From the NCBI RefSeq assembly GCF_004331345.1, contig NZ_SJJZ01000003.1, positions 310,001-374,000 of the forward strand: DNA of 64,000 nucleotides, read 5' to 3'. The DNA is from Kribbella soli. Lineage in GTDB: Bacteria > Actinomycetota > Actinomycetes > Propionibacteriales > Kribbellaceae. Position numbers and translations under genes: made by a program. The notes beneath the pieces were generated by a model. The model saw nothing but the letters and a program-made list of their open reading frames with translations. It was not told the origin of the DNA and searched no databases. The number at the start of each line of letters is the position of its first letter. Position 1 is the stretch's first letter. Below, in pieces: positions 34,669 to 44,405 of this stretch.

Positions 34669-35142
34669 ATGCCGACACCGAAATTCGTCCTCGACCTGCG
34701 CGAGAAGATCGGGCACGACCTGTTGTGGCTGAGCGGGCTGACCGCGGTCGTGCTCAACGACCGCGACGAGGTGCTCCTCGTCGAACGCGCCGACAACGGC
34801 CGGTGGAGCCTGGTTGCCGGGATCCTCGAGCCGGGTGAGCAGCCGGCCGTCGGGCTGGTGCGCGAGATCCAGGAGGAGACCGCGGTCGAGGCAGTCGTCG
34901 AGCGCCTGGTCAGCGTCGAGTCACTCCCACCCGGCAGCTACCCGAACGGCGACCAGGTCCAGTTCCTCGACCTCTGCTTCCGCTGCCGCCCCGTCCGCGG
35001 CGAGCCCCGCGTCAACGACGACGAGTCCCTCGACGTCCGCTGGTGGCCCCTGAACGACCTCCCAGACCTCACCGACCGGGAGAGAGCCTGCATCCAGCGA
35101 GCCCTCTCCCCCGATCCCCTACCGGTGTTCGCGACCTCTTAG
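34669..35142 (+). CDS. NUDIX hydrolase
   Basis: A 157-residue NUDIX enzyme. The box is GILEPGEQPAVGLVREIQEE followed by TAVE, fitting G-x5-E-x7-REUxEE with alanine in place of the last glycine. Members hydrolyse nucleoside diphosphates linked to another group; the substrate here is unknown. It overlaps the 3' end of polA by four bases on the opposite strand. Confidence 0.87.
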   Translation: MPTPKFVLDLREKIGHDLLWLSGLTAVVLNDRDEVLLVERADNGRWSLVAGILEPGEQPAVGLVREIQEETAVEAVVERLVSVESLPPGSYPNGDQVQFLDLCFRCRPVRGEPRVNDDESLDVRWWPLNDLPDLTDRERACIQRALSPDPLPVFATS

Positions 35143-37868
35143 TGGGCGGCCTCGTGCCAGGTGCGGCCGACGCCGACAGACACGTCCAGCGGGACGGCCA
35201 TGTCGACGGCGTGGCCCATGTCGTGGCGGACCAGGTCCTCGAGGGCCTCGCGTTCGCCGGGGGCGATCTCGAAGACGAGTTCGTCGTGGACCTGGAGCAG
35301 CATCCGTGACTTCAGGCCGGACTCGCGCAGCGACCGCTCGACCTTCAGCATCGCCATCTTGATGACGTCCGCGGCCGACCCCTGGATCGGCGCGTTCAGC
35401 GCCATCCGCTCGGCCATCTCGCGGCGCTGCCGGTTGTCGCTGGTCAGGTCCGGCAGGTACCGCCGGCGGCCCAGGATCGTCTCGGTGTACCCGGTCTTAC
35501 CGGCGTCGATCACGATCGACCGCAGGTAGTCCCGGACCCCGCCGAAGCCCTCGAAGTACTCGTCCATCAGGCCCTTGGCCTCGTCGACACCGATCTTCAG
35601 CTGCTGGCTCAGCCCGTACGCCGACAGGCCGTACGCGAGCCCGTAGTTCATCGCCTTGATCTTCGCGCGCTGCTCCTGGGTCACCGCGGACGGCTCGACC
35701 GAGAACACCCGGGACGCGGTCACCGAGTGGAAGTCCATCCCGGAGTTGAACGCGTCGATCAGGCCCTGGTCCTTCGACACGTGCGCCATGATCCGCATCT
35801 CGATCTGGCTGTAGTCCGCCGACATCAGCGACTCGTTGCCCTCGCCGACCACGAACGCCTGCCGGATCCGGCGCCCTTCCTCGGTGCGGATCGGGATGTT
35901 CTGCAGGTTCGGCTCGGTCGAGCTCAGCCGACCGGTCGCCGCGATGGTCTGGTTGAACGTCGTGTGGATCCGGCCGTCGCGCGGGCTGATCGTCTTCAGC
36001 AGACCCTCGACCGTCTGCCGCAGCCGGGTCGCGTCCCGGTGCGCCAGCAGGTACGCCAGGAACGGGTGCTCGGTCTTCTCGAACAGCGCCTGCAGCGAGT
36101 CCGCGTCCGTGGTGTACCCGGTCTTGGTCCGCTTGGTCTTCGGCATCTGCAGCTCGTCGAACAGCACCACCTGCAGCTGCTTCGGCGACCCGAGGTTGAT
36201 CTCCTTGCCGATCACCTCGTACGCCGACGTGGCCGCGTCCCGTACGCCGGTGGCGAACCGCTCCTCGAGCTGTTCCAGGTACGCCCGGTCGACCGCGATC
36301 CCGTCCCGCTCCATCGCGGCGATCACCTGGATCAGCGGCAGCTCGACGTCCGCGAGCAGCGCCGTACCGGCCTGCTTCTCGAGCTCGGCGTCGAGAGTGT
36401 CCGCGAGGTCCGCGATCGCGCGGGCGCGCAGCATCGTGTGGTCCGCGGCCGGCCCGCCCTCGACGTCGTCGAAGCTGAGCTGGCCGTTCTCGGCCTCCTC
36501 GTTGCGCAGCTCGCGCTTGAGGTACCGAACGGTGAGGTCGGCGAGGTCGTACGCCCGCTGATCCGGGCGGACCAGGTACGCACTGAGCTGGGTGTCCGAG
36601 CTGAGGCCGGCCAGGGTCCAGCCGCGCTCCAGGAAGCCGAGCAGCGGGCCGTTCACATCGTGCAGCGCCTTCGGCTGCTTCTCGTCGGCGAGCCAGGCCT
36701 GCCAGGCGGACTCGTCGTCCGGCGTCATCGTGGTCGGGTCGAACCAGGCCGCCGCACCGGACGTGTTCGCCAGCGCCAGACCGGTGATCTGACCGGTGCC
36801 GCCGCCCCAGCTGCCCTGCACCGCGACACCGACGCGGTCACCGCCGCTCACGTGCTCCTTCAGCCAGGCCCCCACCTCGCCCGGCTTCAGCTGCACGCCC
36901 TCCAGCTCGAAGCCGTGGTCGACGGCCGCGTCGACCTCCTCGTGCTCGGCGACCAGCCGCTCGCGCAGCACCCGGAACTCCAGGCTGTCGAACAGCGTGT
37001 GCACCTTCTCCCGGTCCCACGGGATACGGGCCAGGTCGTCGACCGAGACGTCCAGTGTCAGGTCGCGGACCAGCTCGTTGATCTGCCGGTTCCGGATCAC
37101 GTCGGCGAGGTGCTCACGCAGCGACTCACCGGCCTTGCCCTTGATCTCGTTCACCCGGTCGATCACGTCGTTCAGCGAGCCGAACTGGTTCAGCCACTTG
37201 GCCGCCGTCTTCGGGCCGACCCCGGGCACGCCCGGGAGGTTGTCGCTCTGCTCCCCCACCAGCGCGGCGAGATCCGGATACAGCCGCGGGCCGACGCCGT
37301 ACTTCTCCTCGATCGCGGCCGGGTCCATCCGGGCGATCTCGGACACGCCGCGCTTCGGGTACAGCACCGTGACGTCCTCGCTGACCAGCTGGAACGAGTC
37401 CCGGTCACCGCTGCTGATCAGCACCTCGAAGCCCTGCTCGGACGCCTGCGTGGCGAGCGTCGCGATGATGTCGTCGGCCTCCCAGCCGTCGATCTCCGTG
37501 GTCGGGATCCGGAGCGCCTCCAGCACCTCCTTGACCAGCGAGATCTGCCCCTTGAACTCGTCCGGCGACTTCGACCGGCCCGCCTTGTACTCCGTGTACT
37601 GCTCGGAGCGGAACGTCTTGCGGGACACGTCGAACGCGACACAGACATGCGTGGGCTGCTCGTCGCGCAGCATGTTGATCAGCATCGAGGTGAACCCGTA
37701 CACCGCGTTGGTGTGCTGCCCGGTGGTGGTGGAGAAGTTCTCCACCGGGAGCGCGTAGAACGCCCGGTACGCCAGGGAGTGCCCGTCCAGCAGCAGGACC
37801 CGCGGTCGCCCGGTGCCCGGGGTTGCGGAGTCCTTGGTCATCGTAGAAGTGTCGGTATCTGGAGCCAC
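35139..37868 (-). CDS. polA: DNA polymerase I
   Basis: A 909-residue repair and Okazaki-fragment-processing polymerase. The N-terminal 5'-3' exonuclease starts with LLLDGHSLAYRAFYAL (about residue 27) and has a helix-hairpin-helix GVPGVGPKTAAKWL. The middle domain lacks the D-x-E proofreading motif, as in other actinobacterial enzymes. The polymerase domain has motif A (DYSQIEMRI), the O-helix (KAMNYGLAYGLSAYG) and motif C (VHDELVFE). I keep GTG 37868 because a -10 box sits six bases upstream; ATG 37841 is an alternative. Confidence 0.96.
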   Translation of the reverse strand: MAPDTDTSTMTKDSATPGTGRPRVLLLDGHSLAYRAFYALPVENFSTTTGQHTNAVYGFTSMLINMLRDEQPTHVCVAFDVSRKTFRSEQYTEYKAGRSKSPDEFKGQISLVKEVLEALRIPTTEIDGWEADDIIATLATQASEQGFEVLISSGDRDSFQLVSEDVTVLYPKRGVSEIARMDPAAIEEKYGVGPRLYPDLAALVGEQSDNLPGVPGVGPKTAAKWLNQFGSLNDVIDRVNEIKGKAGESLREHLADVIRNRQINELVRDLTLDVSVDDLARIPWDREKVHTLFDSLEFRVLRERLVAEHEEVDAAVDHGFELEGVQLKPGEVGAWLKEHVSGGDRVGVAVQGSWGGGTGQITGLALANTSGAAAWFDPTTMTPDDESAWQAWLADEKQPKALHDVNGPLLGFLERGWTLAGLSSDTQLSAYLVRPDQRAYDLADLTVRYLKRELRNEEAENGQLSFDDVEGGPAADHTMLRARAIADLADTLDAELEKQAGTALLADVELPLIQVIAAMERDGIAVDRAYLEQLEERFATGVRDAATSAYEVIGKEINLGSPKQLQVVLFDELQMPKTKRTKTGYTTDADSLQALFEKTEHPFLAYLLAHRDATRLRQTVEGLLKTISPRDGRIHTTFNQTIAATGRLSSTEPNLQNIPIRTEEGRRIRQAFVVGEGNESLMSADYSQIEMRIMAHVSKDQGLIDAFNSGMDFHSVTASRVFSVEPSAVTQEQRAKIKAMNYGLAYGLSAYGLSQQLKIGVDEAKGLMDEYFEGFGGVRDYLRSIVIDAGKTGYTETILGRRRYLPDLTSDNRQRREMAERMALNAPIQGSAADVIKMAMLKVERSLRESGLKSRMLLQVHDELVFEIAPGEREALEDLVRHDMGHAVDMAVPLDVSVGVGRTWHEAAH

Positions 37869-37874
37869 ACACCG

Positions 37875-37880
37875 ACTCTA
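37875..37880 (-). promoter_or_regulatory. Putative -10 box (TAGAGT) for a leaderless polA transcript
   Basis: TAGAGT on the minus strand ends six bases before GTG 37868 in a 47-base divergent gap; there is no Shine-Dalgarno. Confidence 0.45.
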
Positions 37881-37915
37881 GTGGGTCCCGTGGACAGTTC
37901 TGACACACTGCTTCC

Positions 37916-38335
37916 GTGACAGATGAAACGAACCTCGGACCAGGTATGGGCATGGAGGGCACCCTCCTCCAGCTGATGGGAATCGTTGTCAGCGAAGCGT
38001 CACCCGAACGGGTGGTCGCGACGATGCCCGTCAAGGGCAACACGCAGCCGTACGGCCTCCTGCACGGCGGCGCGTCCTGTGTGCTGGCCGAGAGCCTCGG
38101 CTCGATCGGGTCGGCGCTGCACGCGGCGACGTCCGGGAAGGTCGCGGTCGGCGTCGACATCAACGCGACCCACCACCGCGCGGTCCGCGACGGGGTCGTC
38201 ACCGGCGTCGCGACACCGATCTACCTCGGCCGGACCACCACGTCGTACGAGGTGGTCGTCACCGACGACCGGGACAAGCGGGTGTGCACCGCCCGGATCA
38301 CTTGCCAGCTGATTCAGGCTCCGCCCGGGAGCTGA
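37916..38335 (+). CDS. PaaI-type hotdog thioesterase
   Basis: A 139-residue single-hotdog-fold acyl-CoA thioesterase. The conserved core is YGLLHGGASCVLAESLGS, with HGG in the position of the PaaI/YbdB family, followed by GVDINATHHRAV. Entry clone relatives hydrolyse phenylacetyl- or aromatic acyl-CoAs; the substrate here is undetermined. GTG 37916 start. The 3' end overlaps the opposing GNAT gene by 38 bases. Confidence 0.82.
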   Translation: MTDETNLGPGMGMEGTLLQLMGIVVSEASPERVVATMPVKGNTQPYGLLHGGASCVLAESLGSIGSALHAATSGKVAVGVDINATHHRAVRDGVVTGVATPIYLGRTTTSYEVVVTDDRDKRVCTARITCQLIQAPPGS

Positions 38336-38891
38336 CCGCGCGACGGGCGATCGCCGAGCGGCGCGACGACAGCAGGGCGAGCAGGTTCGGCGCATGCTCG
38401 GCGTTGAGCCGGCGACGTACGGTGTGCGTGTTCGCGAACCGCAGTACGCCGGCCTGCCCGAGGCCGAGGCGGGCGAGGAAGCGGTTCGCCTCGCGGGCGA
38501 TCGCGGGCGCGACCACGGCCAGGTGGAGGCAGCTCTCGTGCTCGGCCCAGGCGACCGCTTCCGCGATCAGTGCCTTCCCGAGGCCGTGCCGGCGGGACGT
38601 GTCGCTGACGTGCAGGTACTCGACCGTGACGGTCGAGTCGTCGTGCAGCGGACTGATCATGGTCCGGCGCAGATACGCCATCCCGTGCACGTGACCGTCC
38701 AGCTCGACCACCAGCAACCGGCCGAACGGGTCGTCCAGATGCTTGCTGACGGCAACCTCGGCCGCAGCGGGCGACGGCGGGGCCGGGAGCCGGGACGGCA
38801 GACCGGCAGCGGTGCTGAGCTCACGCCACAGCGCCACCAGCGCGTCGGCGTCGCTCGGCCGGGCGTCCCTCACCTCGACGGCAGCCACCAC
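38298..38891 (-). CDS. GNAT family N-acetyltransferase
   Basis: A 197-residue acetyltransferase. It opens VRDARPSDADALVALWRELS and has the acetyl-CoA loop RRHGLGKALIAEAV preceded by VEYLHVSD. The frame extends much further upstream, but GTG 38891 has GGGAGG five bases before it and matches the family N-terminus. It is antisense-overlapped by the end of the thioesterase gene. Substrate unknown. Confidence 0.82.
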   Translation of the reverse strand: MVAAVEVRDARPSDADALVALWRELSTAAGLPSRLPAPPSPAAAEVAVSKHLDDPFGRLLVVELDGHVHGMAYLRRTMISPLHDDSTVTVEYLHVSDTSRRHGLGKALIAEAVAWAEHESCLHLAVVAPAIAREANRFLARLGLGQAGVLRFANTHTVRRRLNAEHAPNLLALLSSRRSAIARRAVSSRAEPESAGK

Positions 38892-39014
38892 AGCGACCTC
38901 CCGGTACGGTCCACCCCCGAGGTGAACAGACGGGCGGATACGCTCGTCCTCGCGCAACAGTAGGCCCTCGGGGGTCACATGCAAAGCTGACCACAGATGT
39001 CCGGAGGGACCAGT

Positions 39015-39755
39015 TTGTTCATCGGGATCGGGACCGTCGTGAACGTCGCGACAGTGCTCGTCGGTTCGGTACTCGGCGTACTCGTCGGCCACCGGCTCAG
39101 TCACCGCACCAGGGACCTCGTCACCGACGCGATCGGCCTGGTCACGCTCCTCATCGCAATTTCTTCTGCACTCGCCGTCGGCGACCACACACTCAGCGAC
39201 GCGGTCGGCGACAGCGCCCCGATCCTGATCGTGCTGGGCGCGATGCTGATCGGCGGGATCGTCGGATCGCTGCTCAGGATCGAGCAGCGGCTGGAGGGTT
39301 TCGGCGCGTGGATGCAGCGCCGGTTCGACCGCGGCGAAGGGCAGAGCACGTTCGTCGAAGGGTTCGTGTCCGCGTCGATGGTGTTCTGCGTCGGCCCGCT
39401 GACGTTTCTCGGCGCCTTGTCCGACGGACTCGGCCGCGGCGCGGATCAGCTGTTCTTGAAGGCGGTTCTGGACGGCTTCACGTCGATCGCCTTCGCCGCG
39501 TCGTTCGGCTGGGGCGTCGCCGCGTCGGCCTTGGTGATCCTCGTCGTACAGGGCTCGATGACGGCCGTCGGTGCGGTACTGGGCGACGTACTGCCAGATG
39601 CTCACGTGATCGCACTCGGCGCGACAGGTGGCGTGATGCTCATCGGTGTCGCGCTGCGGCTGCTCAAGCTGAAGCAGGTGGCCGTCGCCGACCTGCTGCC
39701 GGCGTTGATCGTCGCGCCGCTGCTGGTTCAGTTGCTCGTTGTCATCCGCAACTGA
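39015..39755 (+). CDS. DUF554 family membrane protein
   Basis: A 246-residue membrane protein with about seven helices, from the DUF554 (YdfK/YqgA) family of unknown function. Family marks are FIGIGTVVNVATVLVGSVLG at the start and FVEGFVSASMVFCVGPLTFLGALSDGL. I prefer TTG 39015 to ATG 38997 because CCGGAGGG (39001-39008) then becomes a properly spaced ribosome site and the protein starts like its relatives. Confidence 0.82.
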   Translation: MFIGIGTVVNVATVLVGSVLGVLVGHRLSHRTRDLVTDAIGLVTLLIAISSALAVGDHTLSDAVGDSAPILIVLGAMLIGGIVGSLLRIEQRLEGFGAWMQRRFDRGEGQSTFVEGFVSASMVFCVGPLTFLGALSDGLGRGADQLFLKAVLDGFTSIAFAASFGWGVAASALVILVVQGSMTAVGAVLGDVLPDAHVIALGATGGVMLIGVALRLLKLKQVAVADLLPALIVAPLLVQLLVVIRN

Positions 39756-39771
39756 ACCAGCAGCAACCGCG

Positions 39772-40488
39772 TCAGTCCTCGCCCAGATAGGCCTTCCGGA
39801 CCGAGTCGTTCACCAGCAGGTCCCGGCCGGTGCCGGACAGCACGACCTTCCCGACCTCGAGCACGTACCCGTAGTCGGCCCGCTTCAGCGCGGCCTGGGC
39901 GTTCTGCTCGACCAGCAGGATCGTCGTACCCTGCCGTTGCAGCTCGCTCACCGTCGTCATGATCCGCTTCATCATGATCGGCGACAGACCCATCGAGGGC
40001 TCGTCCAGCATCAGCAGCTTCGGCCGGCTCATCATCGCCCGGCCCATCGCCAGCATCTGCTGCTCACCGCCGGAGAACGTACCGGCCGGCTGCTTGCGCC
40101 GCTCCCCCAGGATCGGGAACAGGTCGTACGCCGCCTTCAGGTCGGAGCGCACGCCCGCGGGATCCCGACGGGAGAACGCGCCGAGCAGCAGGTTCTCCTC
40201 GACCGACAGCCGCGGGAAGATCCGCCGGCCCTCGGGCGAGTGCGCCAGACCGCGGGTGACGATGTCGTGCGCCGCCACGTGGTCGATCCGCTCGCCCTGG
40301 AACCAGACCTCCCCGCCGGTCGGCCGGAGCAGACCCGAGATCGTCTTCAGCGTGGTGGTCTTGCCGGCGCCGTTGGTGCCGATCAGCGACACCACCTGCC
40401 CCTGCTCCACGCTGAAGCTGATCTTCTTCACCGCAAGGATCTTGCCGTAGGCAACTTCCAGGTCCTTGACCTCGAGCATCGCGGCCAT
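39772..40488 (-). CDS. livF: Branched-chain amino acid ABC transporter ATPase LivF
   Basis: A 238-residue ATPase and last gene of the liv operon. Walker A is GTNGAGKTT, the signature FSGGEQQML, and Walker B LLMLDEPSMGL, followed by LLVEQNAQAAL. The segment GLAHSPEGRRIFPRLSVEENLLLGAF is diagnostic for LivF. Its start overlaps the livG stop by one base (TGATG). Confidence 0.95.
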   Translation of the reverse strand: MAAMLEVKDLEVAYGKILAVKKISFSVEQGQVVSLIGTNGAGKTTTLKTISGLLRPTGGEVWFQGERIDHVAAHDIVTRGLAHSPEGRRIFPRLSVEENLLLGAFSRRDPAGVRSDLKAAYDLFPILGERRKQPAGTFSGGEQQMLAMGRAMMSRPKLLMLDEPSMGLSPIMMKRIMTTVSELQRQGTTILLVEQNAQAALKRADYGYVLEVGKVVLSGTGRDLLVNDSVRKAYLGED

Positions 40489-41342
40489 CAGACCTCCCCT
40501 CCGGGTACGTCGTCCTGCGGGCCTTCGTCCTCGTCGTCGTCCTCGCCGGTGCCGATGTAGGCCTCGATCACCCGCGGGTCGGACTGCACCTCCTCGGGGG
40601 TGCCCTCGATCAGGGCCGCCCCCTGGACCAGGCAGAGCACCCGGTCGCAGAGGTTGAAGATGAACCGCATGTCGTGCTCGATCACCACGACCGACAGCCC
40701 GGAGTCCCGGATCTTGAAGATCAGGTCACTGGCCTGCCGGGTCTCCTGCGGGTTCATACCGGCAGTCGGCTCGTCCAGCAGGATGAGCTTCGGGTCGGTG
40801 GCCAGGGCCCGCGCGATCTCGAGCCGGCGCTGGTCGCCGTACGGCATGTTCCGGGCCAGGTGCTCGGTCGACCGGCCGAGCCCGACGAACTCGAGCAGTT
40901 CCTGGGCCCGGGCCCGGGTGGCCGCCTCCTCGCGGCGGAACTTCGGGCCGTGCAGCACCGACGTGAGCGCGCCGGCGCTGGTCCGGCAGTACCGCCCGAC
41001 CATCACGTTCTCCAGCGCGGTCATGTTCGCGAACAGCCGGATGTTCTGGAACGTCCGCGCCATCCCGGCCCGGACCACGGCCCGCGGCTTGGGCGGCAAC
41101 GGCGTACCGGAGAACCGGACCTGCCCGCTGGTCGGCTTGTAGAGACCGGTGAGGCAGTTGAAGAACGTCGTCTTGCCGGCGCCGTTCGGGCCGATCAGAC
41201 CGACGATCTCGCCCTCGCGGACGGTCAGGTTGACGTCGTTGACCGCCAGCAGACCGCCGAACCGCATAGTCACACCGGAGGCTTCCAGGACCGGGTCGCC
41301 GATCGGCCGTGCGGCCACGTCCTGAGTTTCGGTCACCGTCAT
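40488..41342 (-). CDS. livG: Branched-chain amino acid ABC transporter ATPase LivG
   Basis: A 284-residue ATPase. Walker A GPNGAGKTTFFNCLTGLYKP and the segment MARTFQNIRLFANMTALENV identify LivG; EHDMRFIFNLCDRVLCL follows Walker B. The C-terminal tail is strikingly acidic (GEDDDEDEGPQDD). Its ATG overlaps the livM stop by four bases. Confidence 0.95.
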   Translation of the reverse strand: MTVTETQDVAARPIGDPVLEASGVTMRFGGLLAVNDVNLTVREGEIVGLIGPNGAGKTTFFNCLTGLYKPTSGQVRFSGTPLPPKPRAVVRAGMARTFQNIRLFANMTALENVMVGRYCRTSAGALTSVLHGPKFRREEAATRARAQELLEFVGLGRSTEHLARNMPYGDQRRLEIARALATDPKLILLDEPTAGMNPQETRQASDLIFKIRDSGLSVVVIEHDMRFIFNLCDRVLCLVQGAALIEGTPEEVQSDPRVIEAYIGTGEDDDEDEGPQDDVPGGEV

Positions 41343-43057
41343 TTCGCCTCCTCCACCGCGATCAGCCGTTCCTCTTCGACCGCGACGGCCAGCGCCTCGT
41401 CCTCCTCGTGGAACTCCAGCTTCCGGCGTCTGCTCGCGACCAGCCCCTCGGGCCGGAACCGCATCATCAGCACCAGCAGCAGGCCGAACAGCAGCAGCCG
41501 GTACTCGAGGAAGAACCGCAGCTTCTCCGGCAGCACCTTCAGGATCGTTGCACCCAGCAACACCCCGACGATGGTGCCCATACCGCCCAGCACGATCGCG
41601 GCCAGCAGGAACGCCGACTCCAGGAAGATGTACTGGTCCGGACTCACCGCGCCGTCCTGGTGGGCCTTGACCGTGCCCGCCATACCGGCCAGGAAGGCGC
41701 CGATCGCGAACGCGAGCAGCTTCAGCCCGAACACGTTCACGCCCATCGCCTCGGCGGCCTTCTCGTCCTCCCGGATCGCCACCCAGCCGCGCCCGATCCG
41801 GCTGTTGTTCAGCCGGGAGAACGTCAGGATGACGAAGCCGACCAGGATCAGCAGCAGGAAGTAGTAGTTCGCGTTCCGGGTGAGTTCGACACCCGCGACC
41901 GTGTGGTCGGTACCGAAGTCGAAGCCGAACAACACCAGGTCCGGGATGCCCGGGATACCGTTCGGGCCGTTGGTCAGGTTCGGCCCGTTGTTGCCGTCCA
42001 GGTTGAACATCGAGAACCGGAAGATCTCACCGAAGCCCAGCGTCACGATGGCCAGGTAGTCGCCGGAGACCCGCAGCGTCGGCGAACCGATGATCAGGCC
42101 GAGTGTCGCCGCCACACAGGCGCCGACCAGCACCACGATCAGGAACGGCGGCTTCCAGTCGATGGTCGCGAACGCCGACGTCGACAGCGTCGCCGCGACG
42201 TACGCACCCGATCCCAGGAACGCGATGTACCCGAGGTCCAGCAGGCCGGCCAGGCCGACCACGATGTTCAGACCCATCGCGGTGGCGCTGAAGACCAGCA
42301 CCGAGCCCGCGATCGACATGTTCGTGTCGTCCCCGTTCTGGGTGAACGGGAACAGGAACGCCGCCGCGAACGCCGCCAGGGTCAGCACCTTGCGGTGCCG
42401 CTGTCCGGCGTGGCTGACGAACGTCATCACCCCGCACCGGAACAGGCAGGTCGCGGCCGCCCCGACGAACACCAGGCACAGGATCAGCGGCCAGGCCTCG
42501 GTCTGAGCGAGCGCGTACGCCGCGGTGAACAGCAAGGCCGCCATCAGGACCGCGATCGAGAGGATGTCGAACCAGGCCGGCATCCGCGCCTCGCTCATGT
42601 CCCGCAGCTGGTGCAACGGCAGCATCCACGCGGACACCGCGATCAGCAAGCCGCCGACGAGCGTGACGTACCCGCCCGGGTTGACGTTGATCAGGCCGTC
42701 GGACTCCACCGAGATCGCGACCAGGGCCAGCACCATGTACAGCACCAGCCCGACGCCGAGGGCCCGCAGACCGAGGGTCGCGTCCAGCCACGAGCCCAGC
42801 TTGACCAGCGGCCCCTTCTCGACGAGCAGCAGCACGAGCGACAGCAGGGCGAGGATGATCGCCAGGATCTGCAGGCCGTTCGGGTAGAAGTTGATCGACA
42901 GGTCGTTCAGGATCTGACCGTCGTAGCTCCAGGACAGGAACGAGCCGACGATCACCAGCGCCACGCCGGCCAGGCCCAGCGGCCAGGCGATCGGCTTGCC
43001 CGGCTTCGCCACCGGAGCCTCCGAGATGTCGTCGACAGGAGTGTCGATATCGGTCAT
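41339..43057 (-). CDS. livM: Branched-chain amino acid ABC transporter permease LivM with N-terminal extension
   Basis: A 572-residue permease. The LivM core occupies residues about 225-550 (MGLNIVVGLAGLLDLGYIAFLGSGAYVAA, the segment IGRGWVAIREDEKAAEAMGVN). Ahead of it are about 220 residues with five or six additional membrane helices not found in the usual 300-430-residue LivM. ATG 43057 overlaps the livH stop (ATGA). The 25-residue tail is acidic. Confidence 0.92.
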   Translation of the reverse strand: MTDIDTPVDDISEAPVAKPGKPIAWPLGLAGVALVIVGSFLSWSYDGQILNDLSINFYPNGLQILAIILALLSLVLLLVEKGPLVKLGSWLDATLGLRALGVGLVLYMVLALVAISVESDGLINVNPGGYVTLVGGLLIAVSAWMLPLHQLRDMSEARMPAWFDILSIAVLMAALLFTAAYALAQTEAWPLILCLVFVGAAATCLFRCGVMTFVSHAGQRHRKVLTLAAFAAAFLFPFTQNGDDTNMSIAGSVLVFSATAMGLNIVVGLAGLLDLGYIAFLGSGAYVAATLSTSAFATIDWKPPFLIVVLVGACVAATLGLIIGSPTLRVSGDYLAIVTLGFGEIFRFSMFNLDGNNGPNLTNGPNGIPGIPDLVLFGFDFGTDHTVAGVELTRNANYYFLLLILVGFVILTFSRLNNSRIGRGWVAIREDEKAAEAMGVNVFGLKLLAFAIGAFLAGMAGTVKAHQDGAVSPDQYIFLESAFLLAAIVLGGMGTIVGVLLGATILKVLPEKLRFFLEYRLLLFGLLLVLMMRFRPEGLVASRRRKLEFHEEDEALAVAVEEERLIAVEEAK

Positions 43058-44370
43058 GCGCGGTCCACCACCCTCGCGCCCAGCAGGCCCTGCGGCCTGA
43101 ACACCAGAACCAGGATCAGAATGACGAACGCCCACACGTCTTTCCAGGTACTACCGCCGAACTGGCCGGGGATGTACTGCGTGGCCATCGCCTCGACGAC
43201 GCCGAGGACCAGACCACCGGCGACCGCACCGTAGATGTTGCCGATACCGCCGAGCACGGCGGCGGTGAACGCCTTCAGACCGGCCAGGAAGCCCATCCGG
43301 AAGTCGATGTTGGTGTTCTGCAGGCCCTGGGAGACGCCGGCGATCGCGGCGAGCACCGCACCGAGGGCGAAGGCGACCACGATGATCCGGTCGACGTTGA
43401 TTCCCATCAGCCGTGCCGTGTCCGGGTCCTGCGAGACCGCCTGCATACCGCGGCCGATCCGGGTCCGGTTGATGAAGAACCAGAGCAGGACCGCGCAGAT
43501 CACGAGCGCCCCGACCGTGAAGAGCGCGGACCGCTGGATCGTCACACCGCCGACCTGCAGCGCCTTGCCCGTCACCACGTCGATCTGCGGGAACGGGATG
43601 CGCAGCTTGGCGCTCGGCCACTCGACAGTGGTGATCAGCTTCTTGTAGAGCAGCCAGCCGACCTCGGCGACGACGGCGCCACCGACAGCGGCGGCCGCGA
43701 TCGCCGGAACCGGTATCTCGGCCCGGGCGTTCCGTCGTACCGCCAGACCGGCCAGCCAGCCGATCGCGGTGCCGACCACTGCGCCGAGCACGATCACGCC
43801 GACGACCAGCAGCGGGTTGAGATCGCGGTTGATCAGCCGTACGACGCTCCACAGGCCGACGGCGCCACCTGCGCCGCCGAGCAGCGGGGCCCGGTCGTAC
43901 CACCTGGACACCGGGTGGTTCAGGTCCACCTTGGCCACCCGTCCGCCGGCGACGTAGCCGACGGCGATCGCCAGACCGGCGAACACCAACACCGTCCAGG
44001 CGGGCTCCTCGTAGAAGAGGCGGACGAACTCCTGCAGGAACACGGAGATGCCGATCGCCGTGATCAGCGGCGCGAGTCGTGGCGCGTTCCGCAGGGGACG
44101 GTACGCGACACGCTCCATCAGCACCGCGGTGCCGACCGACGCGATCATGGCGCCGACGATCATGATCGGCAGGATCCATACATTGGTCTTGCCGTCGAAG
44201 AACAACAGGTACGTCGTCAGCGCGCCGAACGCGCCGATCATGAACACCTCGCCGTGGGCGAAGTTGATGAGCTGCACGATGCCGTACACGACCGTGTACC
44301 CGACCGCGATCAGGGCGTACAGCGAGCCCAAGGTCAACCCGTTGACGAGTTGCTGGAAGAACTGGTCCAC
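43054..44370 (-). CDS. livH: Branched-chain amino acid ABC transporter permease LivH with a large internal insertion
   Basis: A 438-residue permease. Family marks are LVNGLTLGSLYALIAVGYTVVYGIVQLINFAHGE-type N-terminus, MERVAYRPLRNAPRLAPLITAIGIS and the loop MQAVSQDPDTARLMGIN. Relative to usual LivH (about 290-310 residues), residues about 125-262 are an insertion with three or four further hydrophobic segments. GTG 44370 has GGGAGG six bases upstream. Confidence 0.92.
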   Translation of the reverse strand: MDQFFQQLVNGLTLGSLYALIAVGYTVVYGIVQLINFAHGEVFMIGAFGALTTYLLFFDGKTNVWILPIMIVGAMIASVGTAVLMERVAYRPLRNAPRLAPLITAIGISVFLQEFVRLFYEEPAWTVLVFAGLAIAVGYVAGGRVAKVDLNHPVSRWYDRAPLLGGAGGAVGLWSVVRLINRDLNPLLVVGVIVLGAVVGTAIGWLAGLAVRRNARAEIPVPAIAAAAVGGAVVAEVGWLLYKKLITTVEWPSAKLRIPFPQIDVVTGKALQVGGVTIQRSALFTVGALVICAVLLWFFINRTRIGRGMQAVSQDPDTARLMGINVDRIIVVAFALGAVLAAIAGVSQGLQNTNIDFRMGFLAGLKAFTAAVLGGIGNIYGAVAGGLVLGVVEAMATQYIPGQFGGSTWKDVWAFVILILVLVFRPQGLLGARVVDRA

Positions 44371-44405
44371 GTCGACCTCCCATCTGCCTCGGTTATGACA
44401 TGCCA

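Noticed and set aside
35139..37868. Proofreading 3'-5' exonuclease in PolA
   Set aside because: The middle domain lacks the D-x-E and other acidic motifs, so I did not annotate the activity.
38892..39605. N-terminal extension of the GNAT gene to 39605
   Set aside because: The extension is antisense to the DUF554 gene and of shadow composition; GTG 38891 has a good ribosome site.
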